Shown here: one piece after another, positions 1 to 11,224 of the stretch
Position numbering within the stretch: position 1 is the stretch's first letter
Layout of the letters: each line of letters opens with the position of its first letter
Assembly: GCA_031002005.1 (NCBI GenBank)
Contig: JARYHS010008074.1
Location: forward strand, 281,481,930 to 281,545,929
Source: Vandiemenella viatica
Taxonomy: Eukaryota > Arthropoda > Insecta > Orthoptera > Morabidae
DNA length: 64,000 nt
Reading direction: 5' to 3'
Made by a program: the position numbers and the translations under genes
Notes under the pieces: generated by a model
Told to the model about the DNA's origin: nothing
Database searches by the model: none
Seen by the model: only the letters and a program-made list of their open reading frames with translations

Positions 1-251
1 ATATTGTATGTATGTGTATTAATCATGACATGTTTCACATTCCAGAGGGCCTTCCTCAGCAGGGATCCATGAAACAAGATTGATAAATAAAAAAATAAAA
101 TATGTCAAGGGATGGTAGGTCTAGGGAAGGAAGTCATGATAGTTATGCAAGGAGAAATCATAATTGGGGTGGGGGAGGGGGTGAGAGAACAAAACCCACA
201 GCCTGAAAGGGAAAAGCAGCGTGGGGAGCAGGCAAACTTAAGACCATCACT

Positions 252-2530
252 GTGTCAGGCCCCACAGCGGTGGAAAAGAAAGTGGGTCCCAGTAACAACT
301 GCTATAAAGTCAATAAGATTTTTATGAATGACCCCAGAGACGCTTTATCTGAAGAGGTAGAGGATGAGGTACAGGATGAGGAAGAGGATTTAGATAAGAT
401 TCCTATGGTAGAGCATATTGCTTTTGACAGACAAATAGACACTCTTATTGACACTGGATCTGAAGTTTCATGACTGGCTGAGGGACCGTTTAGTGAAATT
501 CAGAACACTAACCAAGTAGAAGTATTACCAGTCAATAGTATGTCAGTTATTAATGCTATTGCTCTCGAAGTAAGAGAATCAAGCAAGAAATGTTAACGGA
601 AGGGAGTATGGGGGATGTTAATGTAGAAATACCCATGTATGTTATATACAAATTGAACGTTAACCGCATTCTAGGAATGGACTGGCTAACAAAAGTAAGA
701 GCAGTTGTATACTGTGGGGAAGGTAATTTGCAGATCAAATTAGATAGTTGGGAATACTAGATTAATTATGAAAAGGCTGTTTGGAAAGGGTTCCAAGAAG
801 TTGCTCATGTAAAAGTTAAATATACTAATGCCGGTGTAGCTAGAGCTTGTGAGCAAATGTTACCACAAATTTGTATGAATGTGATAAGGCAGAGTTGTGG
901 ACTTGTTGGAATAGGTGAAGAAAATGATTTTAATCATCCCAATAATATGAAGAGATTGCCATCATACCAACAGGAGAAAGTAAAATGTTTAATTGAGGAA
1001 TATAGGGATGTCTTCTATGACAATCCAGGTTTGATAAAAAAATATGAGTGTAAGCTTACTTTAAAATCTGAAGAGCCTTTCTTTATTAAGCCAATCCCTT
1101 TGGTCAAGAGAGATGAAGTAAATAAAGAAATAAATCCAATGTTGGAATGTGGGGTTATTGAGAGGTCAAGGAGCCCCTACAATAATCCTCTTGTTGTTAT
1201 TATAAAACCAGACATTTCTGTGTGACTAGTGCTGGATGCATGCACCTTAAACAAACATTTAGTTACAGAATGGGATCATCCACCACCTATCAGTGACTTA
1301 TTGAACAGATTTAAAGGTAAAAGATATAACTCTTCTATCGATCTGATCGCATCCTATTGCAAGTCCTACTTTAACAAGATTGACGGAAGTATACTGCCTT
1401 TCTATTCGATGGCCATTGTTATAATTTTTTAGTTTTACCATTTGGTTTAAATATTTCAATGGCTACATTTATTCATGCTTTCGATAGTGTTAGGAAAGGA
1501 ACTGCTCGAGTAGTAGAGATGATATTCTTATAATGTCAGAGACGCTTGAAGAACGTGGGTGCTACTTCAGAAAGTTTTAGAAGCATTGAAAAAGGGTGGT
1601 ATGACTGTCAAGTTAAAGAAATGTACATTTTTACAAGGGGAGGTTGAAGTTTTGGGCCACCGTATTACACCGTGGGGAATCTTGCCTAGTAATTAGAAGA
1701 TTAATGCCATTAAGAATTTTCCCTGGCATAGAGACAGCAAGCAACTAAAGAGTTTCTTTGGACTGTGTGAATATTATAGGAAGTTTCTTCAAGGGCAAGC
1801 TTTAAATAGCCCAGTTTTAAGAAGTTTGATCAACAAAAGGCAAAGGGAGTGTGGTCCAAAGAATGTGAAAGAGATTTCCAGCAAATTAAAGACAAATTAT
1901 GTCAAGCAAATATCCTGTATTATCCAGATTGGGATTTAGAGTTCAGTCAGGCCACAGACAGCTCAGATTATGGTCTAGGTGTACATGTCTTCCAGGAGGT
2001 GGAAAGTAATGGGAAAGTGGACTCTTGGACTGTCGCTTTTGCCAGTAGAAAATTGCAGATAGCTGAAACTAGATACACAATAATTGAATAGGAGGTCTTA
2101 TCTATTGTATGGTGATTAACCAAGTTTAGGTACCTACTTTTAGGTAGAAAGATTGTGATGTTTACTGTGCAAAAAGCTCTTTCATTTCTGTTAAAGTGCA
2201 AATTAGTCCATATGCAGCTAACCCATTGGGAACTGGTTCTGCAGGAATTCAATTTGGGGATTCGGTATAGGCCTGCTAATCAAAATGAAGTTGCAGATGC
2301 TTTGTCATGTCTACCTGTAGGTCTAGATATGGAAAAAGATGCCTGTATTGCAAACTGAAGACAGGATTGCTTATCTAAAAGAAGTATCATTTGAGATTGA
2401 AGTTAAACATTTCTTGAGATGAATTAAAGATGAACAAGCCAAAGATGTGGCTATAACTGAAGTAAAGACTAATCTTGATAACCCGAACTATAAAGATGAG
2501 CTCCTAAAATACTATACCTTGCATGAAAGG
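252..2530 (+). pseudogene. Decayed Ty3/Gypsy-type LTR retrotransposon pol (protease, reverse transcriptase, RNase H)
   Basis: Broken remnant of the pol polyprotein that copies an LTR retrotransposon's RNA into DNA. Visible in order: an aspartic protease motif (LIDTGSEVS) near 446-470, ending at an in-frame stop; the N-terminal part of reverse transcriptase at 857-1225 (GVIERSRSPYNNPLVVI, then a stop); the next block from 1229 (LDACTLNKHL); a connection segment near 1640-1800 (LGHRITPWGI, FGLCEYYRKF); and RNase H at 1849-2358 (DSSDYGLGV, AFASRKLQIAETRYTI, YRPANQNEVADALS). At least five frame or stop breaks separate the blocks, and the polymerase YxDD box is not readable. Integrase appears to begin near 2500 and is cut by the SINE at 2561. 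Gag and the 5' end are not visible. It is clearly non-functional; the Gypsy assignment rests on domain order and motifs. Confidence 0.85.
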
Positions 2531-2560
2531 GTATTGTTTAGAAGGACTAGTGGAGAATAT

Positions 2561-2800
2561 TTTTTTTTTCTTTAATTGCATTACGTCTCTCAACTTTGAG
2601 GTCTTTAGAGACGGGAAAGGATGGGAAGCAAGGAATGGGAAGGAATTCGGCCATGGCCTTTTGAACGAAGCATCCCGACATTTGCCTGGAATGATTTTGG
2701 AAACCATGGAAAACCCAAATCTGGATGCTTGGACGGGGATTCGAACCGCCATCCTCCCGAATGCGAGGCCAGAACGCTACGTTACACCACCACGCTCGGT
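2561..2800 (-). mobile_element. tRNA-derived SINE, family 1 (copy 1 of 5)
   Basis: Short retroposon in reverse orientation. On the minus strand it runs from a tRNA-like head with a B box (GGTTCGAATCC) through a conserved core (CCATGGTTTCC, GGCAAATG, GGCCATGGCC) to an A-rich tail, seen here as the T run at 2561. Imperfect flanking repeats (GTGGAGAATAT at 2550, GTGAAGATTGT at 2801) look like a decayed target duplication. It lies inside the Gypsy remnant and is therefore younger than it. Related copies: 20073, 34490, 47028 and 61648. Confidence 0.85.
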
Positions 2801-2905
2801 GTGAAGATTGTGATTTGTATGTGTTGACCACCTTTGTTCATACAACCTTTTTAACTTCATGAAGGATTCAATCAATTTTAACTATGTAAAATCAGGTGAA
2901 TCCTG

Positions 2906-3590
2906 TGGAGGGGTTATAACGGCCCTCAGACCTAGACCTTTAATGAGATTGTATTTTAAGAATTATTTGTAGCAAGTTGGAAGTTGAGTAAATATGGTTT
3001 TATATATATTATATATTTTTTGTAATTAAATGTGATTTTGTGTAAATGAACGTTGTTTTATGGAGATAAATTAAGTAAATGCTATGTGATACGTTCAAAA
3101 ACAGTATTATGCATGAAACATTGATTGAAAGTTTGTAATTCTAAGTATTGATGTGAGCTATGATGTTCGGAGGACAATTTTTAACAGTTTGGACTGATTT
3201 ACGAGGATAATTTTTTGTGTAAATATCTTTAATTTTTATTTCTCTCCATTTCATAATGATTTTGTATTTATTCCGATTGTTTTAATGTGATTTTAATTAT
3301 GTAAGTATTGTTAAATTCGAGAAACATCAGCCGAATGTTTTTTAATTATTCTGGGGTTTTCTGTAATGCCTATATAATCGATCAGCAGAGAGGAGTCAGT
3401 AGAGTTTTAGTTTTGAAGGTGTTGCAAGTTATAATCGCTGGAGCATTTGTGTACATTTGTATGTAGTACCTTTATACGAAGTCCGATGTCTTCGGAAAAA
3501 AATAAACAAACTTGAAAATGATTCTTCTTGGAATAATTATTTCATTTAAACGAGATATCTATCAATGTTCTCTGTTACGGTGGGATGGGC
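2906..3590 (+). repeat. Possible 3' LTR of the Gypsy remnant
   Basis: AT-rich segment after the pol remnant that begins TGTGGAGGGG, contains a TATATAA box near 3370 followed by AGTCAGT (initiator-like), and has an AATAAA polyadenylation signal near 3503. This order suits an insect LTR. No second copy is in the window to compare and the exact ends are not defined, so this is only suggestive. Confidence 0.3.
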
Positions 3591-3599
3591 ATTATAACT

Positions 3600-4510
3600 A
3601 CTGAAGTTTAAAATTCTTAGCGTACTAATTATAGGATATGGAGCTGACCTCATGAGCACTAGCTTAGTAATAAACAAAAGAAAGAATCCTACTCTGAGCA
3701 CCCAATATTTTGTAAATTGCTTAATTTCGATAACATGAGATTACAACAAAACACTAAGAATACAACATAAGTAGTAAAAAGAATTGTTGTTTTAGCTGAC
3801 TTACATTTTTTTTAAATTGCTTAGTGTTCTAAAATTTAAGTACAAAGTAAACACTATAAATATATAATTAATTTTTACATCTCAATCTCTATGTTGAAAT
3901 ATACAGGAAAGGAAACTGCACTACATGGATGACTAAAAAGGAGAAGAAAAAAAGCATGTGTGAGTACATTAGAAGTTATTGCATTAACAACATTCCGCGG
4001 TCAATTTCCCCTTCGAGGCCTAGGTGCCATTCCACTCATCCGTCCACACTCATTCCTTCAACAATTGCTATTAACGGCAAGTTGAAGCTGCACTTTATCA
4101 CAAATGCATGAAGTAATATAAATATATTTAAGTATTAACTTTGCATGGCATACGTTGCAATGCCTATTTTTATTTCTTAAATGGGCATGCATACAGAAAA
4201 CAGACACATTAACGTGTACCAAATAACTGAAAGACAATGATTTTTATACATTAAATTAAAATTGAAAAAGTTCATTCTGGTGCTTTGGGTTACACAATAT
4301 TTTCATTCTTTCGTCTTCTGCAAAAGCAGAGTACCCCGAGTTGCTAGGCAAGTGGATATGAAAGTTCTGATGTTATATCCATTTTGATCAGATTGTAGTT
4401 AAAAATTCTCCATCTACTTTCGAGATATTCACGAAAACTGAATGGTTTCATGTGTAAAGTTTGTTTAAGAAGGGTGATGGGTGAGAGTGGTTTAGTTTTG
4501 GTAAACCTAA
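3600..4510. other. AT-rich stretch, nothing recognised
   Basis: No open frame of coding character, terminal repeat or tandem structure was recognised. A short ORF at 3929-4111 has low-complexity composition and no recognisable family. Confidence 0.5.
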
Positions 4511-4514
4511 TGTA

Positions 4515-4976
4515 GGCAATACATCTCTCTTTGTTATAAGTATATGTGTGTGAAAAGTTCCTTCAAAATCAGATATAAAATGTAACTTTGTATAAAGAAC
4601 ATTGACAAAAATTAATGGGATGGAAAGAGAGAGAGGGGTTGGGTTTCAAAAATCAAATTTAGACAGTATTTTTTGGTTTGTTTTAATGTATATGTGTGCA
4701 AAGGACCATTGAAATTGGATGAGATCTGTGAGTATGTATAACGAACATTTACAAAAATAACAGGGTAAAAAGGGGGAGAGGGTCCTGAAAACCAAATATA
4801 GACACTATTTTTCTGTTGGTTTTAAAGAATTAATGTGCACAGCTCCATCGATATTGAATGAAAACTGTGGGTATCTGTAAAGAACATTGAAAAAAATTAA
4901 GGGGGTGGTAAGTGTGTTAGGGGTGGGGTTTTCACATATCAAATGTATAAAGTATTTTTCTGTTTGTTTTAAGGAA
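4515..4976 (+). repeat. Minisatellite I (~140-158 bp period), left part
   Basis: Three diverged tandem units can be aligned on the phrases GTGTGAAAAGTTCC, GTGCAAAGGACC and GTGCACAGCTCC (near 4546, 4695 and 4834), each followed by GGGGGAGAGGGT-like and TATTTTTCTGTTTG-like stretches. The array is interrupted at 4976/4977 by the Helitron and resumes at 9787, which makes it an internal reference for the unoccupied site. Confidence 0.8.
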
Positions 4977-4984
4977 TCATATAT

Positions 4985-6186
4985 ATTATTTCTATAAGGT
5001 TTTTTTTGTCACAAGCCTATATCTTCCTTCATACTTAACCGAAATCAATGAATGAGGTGTCATTTTAAAGCTTATGGTCTCCACTTTGGTTAAATTGTAT
5101 TTTAAGCAAGAAAGTTTTCGGAATTTGACCCTTAAAGGGCAAAAATGTAAATTTTTCTAAAATGCTGTTTTCTGTGTTACGAGTCAGTTATCTCCCTGGA
5201 TACCTATCTGAAACCATTTTATGAAGTATTGTTTTAAAGATTAAGATCTCCGCTTTAGTGACGTCATATATTAAGCCAGAAAATTTTAGGAATTCAACCC
5301 TGAAAGGGCAAAAGTATCAATATTTTTGCAATGCGTTTTTATGTCACGAGCGATTTATCTCCCTTAATATCTAACCGATATAGATAAATGAGGTATCATA
5401 TTAAAGAATAAGGTCTCCGCCATGGTAACATTATATTTTAAGAAAGGAAATTTTCGCAATTCGACCCTTATAGGGCAAAAATTTCACTTTTTCTAAAATG
5501 CGTTGTTTGTATCTCGAGCCATTTATCTCCCTGGATATCTAACCAAAATCGATAAATGAGGTAGGATTATGAGGAGTAATGTCTCAGCTTTGTGACATAA
5601 TATTTTAAGAACGAATGTTTTTGGAATTCAACCCTTAAAGGAAAAAAGTATAAATTCTTCTATTACCGATTTTTGTGTCACAGGCGATTTATCTCCCTTG
5701 ATATCTAACCGATGTAGATAAATGAGGTATCATATTAAAGAATAAGGTCTCCGCCATGGTAACAATATATTTTAAGAAAGCAATTTTTCGTCATTCGACC
5801 CATAAAAGGCAACAAAGTCAATTTTTCTAAAATGAATTTTTTGTGTCTCGAGCCACTTATCTCCCTTGATATCTATCCAAAATCGATAAATCAAGTACGA
5901 TTGTGAGGAATAATGTCTCAGCTTTGCTGCCATCATATTTTAAGAAAGAAGTGTTCAGAATTCAACTATTAAAGGGAAAAAGTATAAATTGTTCTACAAC
6001 GTATTTTTGTGTCACGAGCCTTATATTTCCCTTGATATCTAATCGATATAGATAAATGACATATCGTACTAAAGACTAAGGTTTCCGCCGTGGTAACATT
6101 ATATTCTAAGAAAGGAATTTTTCGTAATTCGACCCATAAAGCGCAAAAATGTCAATATTTCTAAAATACGTTTTTTGTGTTTCGAG
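4985..6186 (+). repeat. 167-bp tandem array inside Helitron I (continues 9648-9760)
   Basis: Units can be indexed on the GAG(C/T)C..TTATCTCCC phrase at about 5181, 5348, 5516, 5682, 5850, 6016 and 6184, giving spacings of 166-168 bp. Two unit types alternate: type A carries GTCTCGAGCC and AAAATCGATAAATGAGGTA; type B carries GTCACGAGCG or a variant and CCGATATAGATAAATGA. This makes a dimeric higher-order repeat of about 334 bp. Most units also hold a CCCTTAAAGGG-like stretch. The array resumes after the hAT insertion. Confidence 0.9.
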
Positions 6187-6445
6187 TAGGCTTGCAACGA
6201 ATATTCGGCAACTATTCGGTATTCGGCCTATTCGGCCACTTTTTTACTATTCGGCCGAATACCGAATATCTAGGTACTATTCGGCCGAATACCGAATACT
6301 TAGGATTTTTTTTAGTTAGATAATTGCCTAAAATAAAACGATTTATTCATTGCATGGTAATGTATTTAACTTAAAATTACAAGAAAATATCGTGCATATT
6401 CAACTTACACGATGTCAAAGAAAAGCAAAATGATTAAATACCTAT

Positions 6446-8499
6446 TCATCGGAATCATCATAATTGAAATTTAGGAGTGGAAGATTGTGATGCAGAAATA
6501 CTAATTTTTCTACATTGTCAAGTAGTAGTTTACTTTTCTTCTCATAGACATTTCCCGCTTCAGAGAAAAGCCGCTCCGAATAAATTGAGAGTAATGAATG
6601 GAACAGAAAAGGTGACCATTTTAGGCACAAGAATGTAGGAAGATTCTCTTTTTTAGGTAAGGGTGTCAGGGATTGGAATAAGTTACCAAGTGAAATGATG
6701 AATAATTTGCCAAAAACGTTGAAAGAATTTAAAGTTAAAATCTGTAAAGGGTAAATGTAGATGGATGCAGGAAAGGGGGAAGATGGGTGTGTAGAGAAAT
6801 TGCCACCGGAGCATGCGCTCTATTGCAATTTAATTCAATTTAAAAAAAAAAAAAAATCACTGCTTCCTGGAGCGTACAAGTATTTTGCTGCAAGCTTCGT
6901 CAAACACGGAAATTTCTCTCTTCTTGCTTGCCACCAAATGTACATTAATTTCAGTTTCAACTGCATTTTTTTTCTTGTGATGTCCCTGCATTGATCGCAC
7001 TTTTCTCTGTAACAATCTCTTCAAAACAATCCATAAAAGATTAGTGTGTACTCTGACTTTGACCAGACTCTTCCGCCATCCTCTTGGACTGAATAGGGGC
7101 CGTCGCTGCTTGTTTCACAGTACGTCTTTAGACCATCGATCAAAATATGCTGCCTTGCTTTTTCTCTTTGCAGTTGACTGATGAAAATATTCATTTTGAA
7201 GCGAGAGTCCAACGCGGTTGCCGACTAATAATTTTTATTTGTGGCAATGTCTTCAACTCGTTCGTTCATCCTTTGTAGCATGACAAGTCTCACTTGGCTT
7301 AAGTTGGCTGTTAGCTCTGATGTGCTAGTTTTATCGCAATATCGCGTTAGAGTAACAATATACGGAATAATTTCAGAAATGCATGCATATCTGGAACTGG
7401 TGATTTTTGTTAGTTCTTCAAATGGTTTTAGTAATCTCAAAAGTTGCTCTAAAAGCTCTCATTGAGCAGCAGTCAAGCTGAAAATATTGCAGCCCGTGAG
7501 ATACACTGAAATTTCTCTTTTTTGTTCCATTAGCCTTTCAAGCATTTAATATGTAGAATTCCACCGTGTACTGACATCTTGCACCAATTCATGCTCGGGG
7601 AGACCCAATTGCTTTTGGATTGCAAGCAGTTTTTCTTGCGCAATACCGGAGTGGTTGAAATGAGTCACGATCCTCCTCCCTGCAGCTATCATTTCCATCA
7701 CTTCTGACTGAACTTTCAGACAATCGACAACAATTAATTGGAGAGTATGAATGAAACAACGAACTGAGGCCAACCCTGCATTACTGACGGCTTTTACTAT
7801 GTTTCGTCCGTTATCATGAATGACGACATGAATCTTTGCCAGCAGGTTGTCCCAATAACTTGCTATTTCTTGTAGAGCAACTGCAATATTTTGTGCAGTG
7901 TGCTGCCCCTCAAAATGCTTGATGCTCAGAACGACATGTTTGACATTGAATTCACGATCAATAAAATGCGCAGTAAAACTTAAAAAAACTGATTATGCAA
8001 GAACGTCCACATGTAATGGAAATAAATCAGTCTCTGAAAACAATTTTTTATTGTATTTTCTATCTTTTGATAGATATATTTCTGGAATTACTTTGTTTGA
8101 AAAGTAAGGGAAACATGGTAAGGTATACCGACGCAAAGCGCTATTTAACAGTCTAATAAAACCAGCCCTTTCTACCATATTTACTGCCTCATTGTCAAGT
8201 GCTATCATTTCGCCAATTAAGCGATGGTATTTTTTAGCCTTGTGATCATTAAAATCCAATTATTTAGGTATTTCAGTATATTCTTCAAGACTAAATTGTC
8301 TTTTAGATGTCTTAGGTTTATTTGCACCCATATTTTGATCCGTAAATGCTTGTTCCTTAGGAAGCGTAAGCTGCAACTTACGGTCTTCTTCGTTGTGTTT
8401 ATTTCTCAGATGGTTTACCATTCCTGATGTATTTGCTTTCTTGCCAACTCCACCTCGAGAAATTTTTGTTTCGCACAATTTACACACGACAGTTTTCAT
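6446..8499 (-). pseudogene. Decayed hAT transposase (ZBED type)
   Basis: Would bind and mobilise the surrounding hAT element. Reading down the minus strand: a BED zinc finger at 8499-8360 (CKLCETKIS ... HLRNKHNEE); a helical segment at 8259-7993; the RNase H-like core, with GQHTAQNIA and IHDNGRNIVKAV in the broken frame around 7900-7800 and FIHTLQLIV and DVSTRWNSTY at 7760-7550; further core helices at 7440-7021; and the C-terminal dimerisation region (SERLFSEAGNVYEKK) at 6600-6446. Upstream of that region, KYLYAPGSS lies near 6870-6900, separated from SIYSERLFS by an inserted LINE tail (6588-6855). Besides that insertion there are frameshifts and stops near 8260, 7985, 7545 and 7220, so it cannot be functional. 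Confidence 0.88.
6588..6855 (+). mobile_element. 5'-truncated LINE family A tail with poly(A)
   Basis: Closely resembles the 3' end of the LINE at 33575-34050: the C-terminal coding end (GVRDWNELP-like), the 3' UTR phrase ATTGCCACCGGAGC and a TCTATTGCAATTTAATT end, followed by a run of 14-15 A. It lies inside the hAT transposase pseudogene on the opposite strand and is the youngest layer of this nest. About 20 bp near 6617 are missing relative to the other copy. No clear target duplication was found. Confidence 0.85.
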
Positions 8500-9786
8500 A
8501 TCATTTTTATCGTCCTCAGAGTATGTGCACCGCCACCACGCTGACTGTTTTTCTATTGTCGACGCTCACTCGATTGAAGTTGGTTCAAACGACACCGCAT
8601 CGCATCGCCGTCCGACACACGGCCGATACCCACCGTCATCTACAACTGTTAGTTTGGTTTACTTAGACGGTGACGGTGCAATGTCGATCTGGTGAATGAG
8701 GTGAAGTTTATCTCTAAAAATAGAGCAATGATTCCCAAAGTGGTTGATATTGACCCTGCAGGGACTTCCGTGTGAATAACAAGGAAATTTGGGAATCCAC
8801 GAAATGAAATCTGGGGGTCCACTCACTTTCAACAGTTCAGGCATTTAGTAAAGTAATTTCAAGCTATTAGTACAGATGAAATGAAAACCATACACGGCTT
8901 ATTTAACAGATGTATTTGCTAATTTTAATTGTGTTGACTTGCGGTTTCAAAGTGGTAGTCTGAATTTAATAAAACTAAGGCCATAATTTTAGGTTTTCTT
9001 GTCAGAATTATATATTCAAACAAAACGGAAGCCACGAATCTTCCCAGTTCTCCAACTTGTAACTGATAAACGTTGAGGATGATGACGTTTCGGCCTACAT
9101 TTATCATTTACTCTAAATGCCCTTCTCACAGACTAAAAAACGAGGTATGAGGATGTTGTGACTACGGAAATACTGCACTCTGTTATCGATCCATATAGTG
9201 AAGAATGACATATCATACTACAAGAAGATTATTGATCGAATTAATCACTATCTTACTATGTAGGGGGCAGTTCAGAAAGTTTTATCAGCAATTCGGTCTT
9301 AAGAAGGTTTTACGAATTGCTTATCCCGTATTATGAACTATCGTAAGAAAGATTTTTCATCTTCACACCTCGTTGGATGCTATTCTTAAGGGAAAAAAAA
9401 TATGTCAAAAATAATCCAACGTAGATACTTGAGGCCATACTTCAAGCTTGTTAAAACAGGCAGAGAGTGGTTGGGAGGTAACTCTGCTTTAAGAGGCGGG
9501 CGAGAGACAAGCACAGCAATACAGATTTTGGCTCACTCCGGCCGAATACTTTTGCCGAATATTCGGCTATTCGGCCGGGAAGTCTGCCGAATATTCGGTA
9601 TTCGGCGTATGGCCGAATATACTATTCGTTGCAAGTTTAGTTTCGAGCCATTTATCTCCCTGGATTTCTAACCAAATCGATAAATGAAGTAGGACTATGA
9701 AGAGTAATGGCTGAACTTGGTGACATTATATTCAACCTCACTATTCATCGCATTTTATTCGCGAAATTTTCGCATGGGTCATCTAG

Positions 9787-10120
9787 TATGTGTGAAAAGT
9801 TCCATCGATATCAGATAAAAATTGTGGGTGTGTGTAAAAAACATTGGCAAAAATTATGGGAGTGGAAAGGGGGAGAGGGGTTGGGTTTCTGGCAACCAAA
9901 TGTTGACAGTATTTTTCTGTTTATTTTAAAGTATACACTTGCAAAATTCTATCGAAATTGGAAAAATAATATGTGTCCATCTAAAATTAAGGATTATAAA
10001 GGGGGATTATTTGATTTTTTTTCGTCAGAAACCTTCACACGCGTCATCACAATCACTAACCAAAGTTTCATTATAATCAGATGAATGAACATACAAACAA
10101 AAAAACATTCATTTTTATAT
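9787..10120 (+). repeat. Minisatellite I, right part, with AT-rich tail
   Basis: Continues the array broken at 4976: units start near 9787 (TATGTGTGAAAAGTTCC) and 9942 (ACTTGCAAAATTC), followed by a diverged unit. It ends in a segment (AACCAAAGTTTCATTATAA ... AAACATTCATTTTTATA) of the kind seen at ends of other insect repeats. Confidence 0.7.
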
Positions 10121-10121
10121 A

Positions 10122-10935
10122 CTAGCTGTTACCCGCGACTTCATATTACTATAACTCCGCAATTCACTAAAAGTGTTTGGCGGAGGGTGTGGACATAGAA
10201 TTTCATTGCTAGAATTTGATATAGAAAGCTGCAAGTTATGTAAGATTTGTTCCAAACAACAATGAGCAGACATAATATGTCGTGAAAGCCATCACTATAC
10301 CACTCTATCATCAAACATGTCTCATGAAGAGAATGAATTTCCAACATTTTTAAAAACAGAATAAAAGGACACTGGAGGCAAGGGGAATTAACTGAGTGCA
10401 GCTTCAATTTCAGCTTTGTCTTCTCTTCTTTCTTCAGCATAAGCATCAGATTCTTGGGTTCTAATAACTTTAGCTGCTCATGCTCAGCTAGAGCTAAACC
10501 TTAGGTCTGGTTTACGCCTGCGAGGCATGTCAAAAAAGGAGACAAAATAAAATGATGCCAAAAACTCTTAGGCAGACAGAAAGTAATAGCACAGAGCAGC
10601 AGAAATTGACATGTATACTAAATAATAAGATTTGACTGTAAATGGAATTTATTAGCAAATCATAGACAGACTGACTGTGAGAGAAGCAAAGCCTGAGCGA
10701 CCAATTTAAAATTAAAGATTTACACACGCATCCGTCTGCCAGTCACCAGAAGATAAGTTACCAAAACTTCATGACAAAGTGTTATTCACATCAGAAAAAT
10801 GTATGCCGAGTCCTTTCTACAGATACAAAGTATTTTCTTGTCAAATTCCATCAATGTCAGTACAGCCATTTTGTCGTCAAAACGTAACAAAAAACAGAGA
10901 CCAATTTTCACATTTATAACTTTATAAGTGTTGAT
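10122..10935 (-). mobile_element. Possible second Helitron-type element
   Basis: Begins on the plus strand with CTAGCTGTTACCCGCGAC, that is, a minus-strand 3' end of ...CAGCTAG followed by T, and runs to a block near 10850-10935 (CCATTTTGTCGTCAAAACGT ... CACATTTATAA). A related block occurs at 12440-12560 (CCATTTTGTCCTGAAAACGT ... CCATTTATAATATTAGTA). The pairing of such ends is inferred from the layout of the better-defined element at 50285-53627. The 5' end is not fixed and no gene is recognised inside. Confidence 0.35.
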
Positions 10936-10984
10936 CACACATAAACTGCCTATGAGAGAAACAAATCCTGAGGGACCAGTATAG

Positions 10985-11222
10985 CGTAAATAAAGTATTT
11001 GGTTACGGCACTGTTCGGCTCCCTACCATTTGCCACACATTCCAACACTGAATTTATGGGACCTACATTTTAACATGGAATCCTTATGATGGAATTTCCA
11101 GGCTAGGCTCATACGATCAAAATCAATTCTTAAAAATGTTTGCTTTCAGCAGGATTTGAATGAGAGAACACATGGGGAACTTTAGAAGTACCTTAGCCAC
11201 TGGGCTACCAGCCCACGATGTT
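10985..11222 (-). mobile_element. tRNA-derived SINE, family 2 (copy 1 of 2)
   Basis: On the minus strand a tRNA-like head (A box around TAGCCCAGTGGCTAAGG, B box around CATTCAAATCC) is followed by a body sharing TTTTTAAGAATT, GGATTCCATGTTAAAATGTA and GTAGGTCCCA with the copy at 40720-40930. The two are diverged but collinear over about 200 bp. Confidence 0.6.
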
Positions 11223-11224
11223 GG

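Larger units (their letters stand above)
6187..9639 (-). mobile_element. hAT-superfamily DNA transposon with perfect 8-bp target duplication
   Basis: Cut-and-paste element of 3453 bp with terminal inverted repeats (TAGGCTTGCAACGAATA at 6187; the other end reads TAAACTTGCAACGAATA on the opposite strand). It is flanked by identical 8-bp duplications GTTTCGAG at 6179-6186 and 9640-9647. Both subterminal zones (6197-6300 and 9540-9620) are dense in ATTCGGC/GCCGAAT motifs, as expected for hAT transposase binding sites. It carries a decayed BED-finger transposase on the minus strand and sits within the 167-bp array of Helitron I. A 5-6 bp subterminal motif this repetitive is unusual even for hAT elements. 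Confidence 0.93.
4977..9786 (+). mobile_element. Helitron-like element I, filled with 167-bp tandem repeats
   Basis: Non-autonomous Helitron-type transposon. It begins with TC (TCATATATATTATTTC at 4977) and ends with CTAG at 9783-9786. A palindrome (GCGAAATTTTCGC, 9761-9773) lies 9 bases before the end, as the rolling-circle terminator hairpin should. The host base before it is A and the base after it is T, with no target duplication. Flanks rejoined across the element (TTTTAAGGAA then TATGTGTG) align without gap to a neighbouring minisatellite unit (TTTTAATGTA then TATGTGTG at 4681), so the boundaries are well supported. Without the nested hAT the element is about 1.35 kb, nearly all tandem array. 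No Rep/helicase gene is present, so it would depend on an autonomous relative. Confidence 0.85.

Noticed and set aside
2547..2831. Overlapping ORFs on both strands in the SINE copies (also at 20043, 34440, 47071, 61628)
   Set aside because: They are by-products of an open, GC-richer SINE body; the same peptide pieces recur in every copy and no protein family matches.
4985..6186. CRISPR-like direct repeats
   Set aside because: Units are contiguous 167-bp monomers without unique spacers, in a eukaryotic setting.
8727..8840. Possible nested MITE beginning GCAATGATTCCCAAAGTGG inside the hAT
   Set aside because: Resembles the start of some hAT MITEs but no matching opposite end or target duplication was found.
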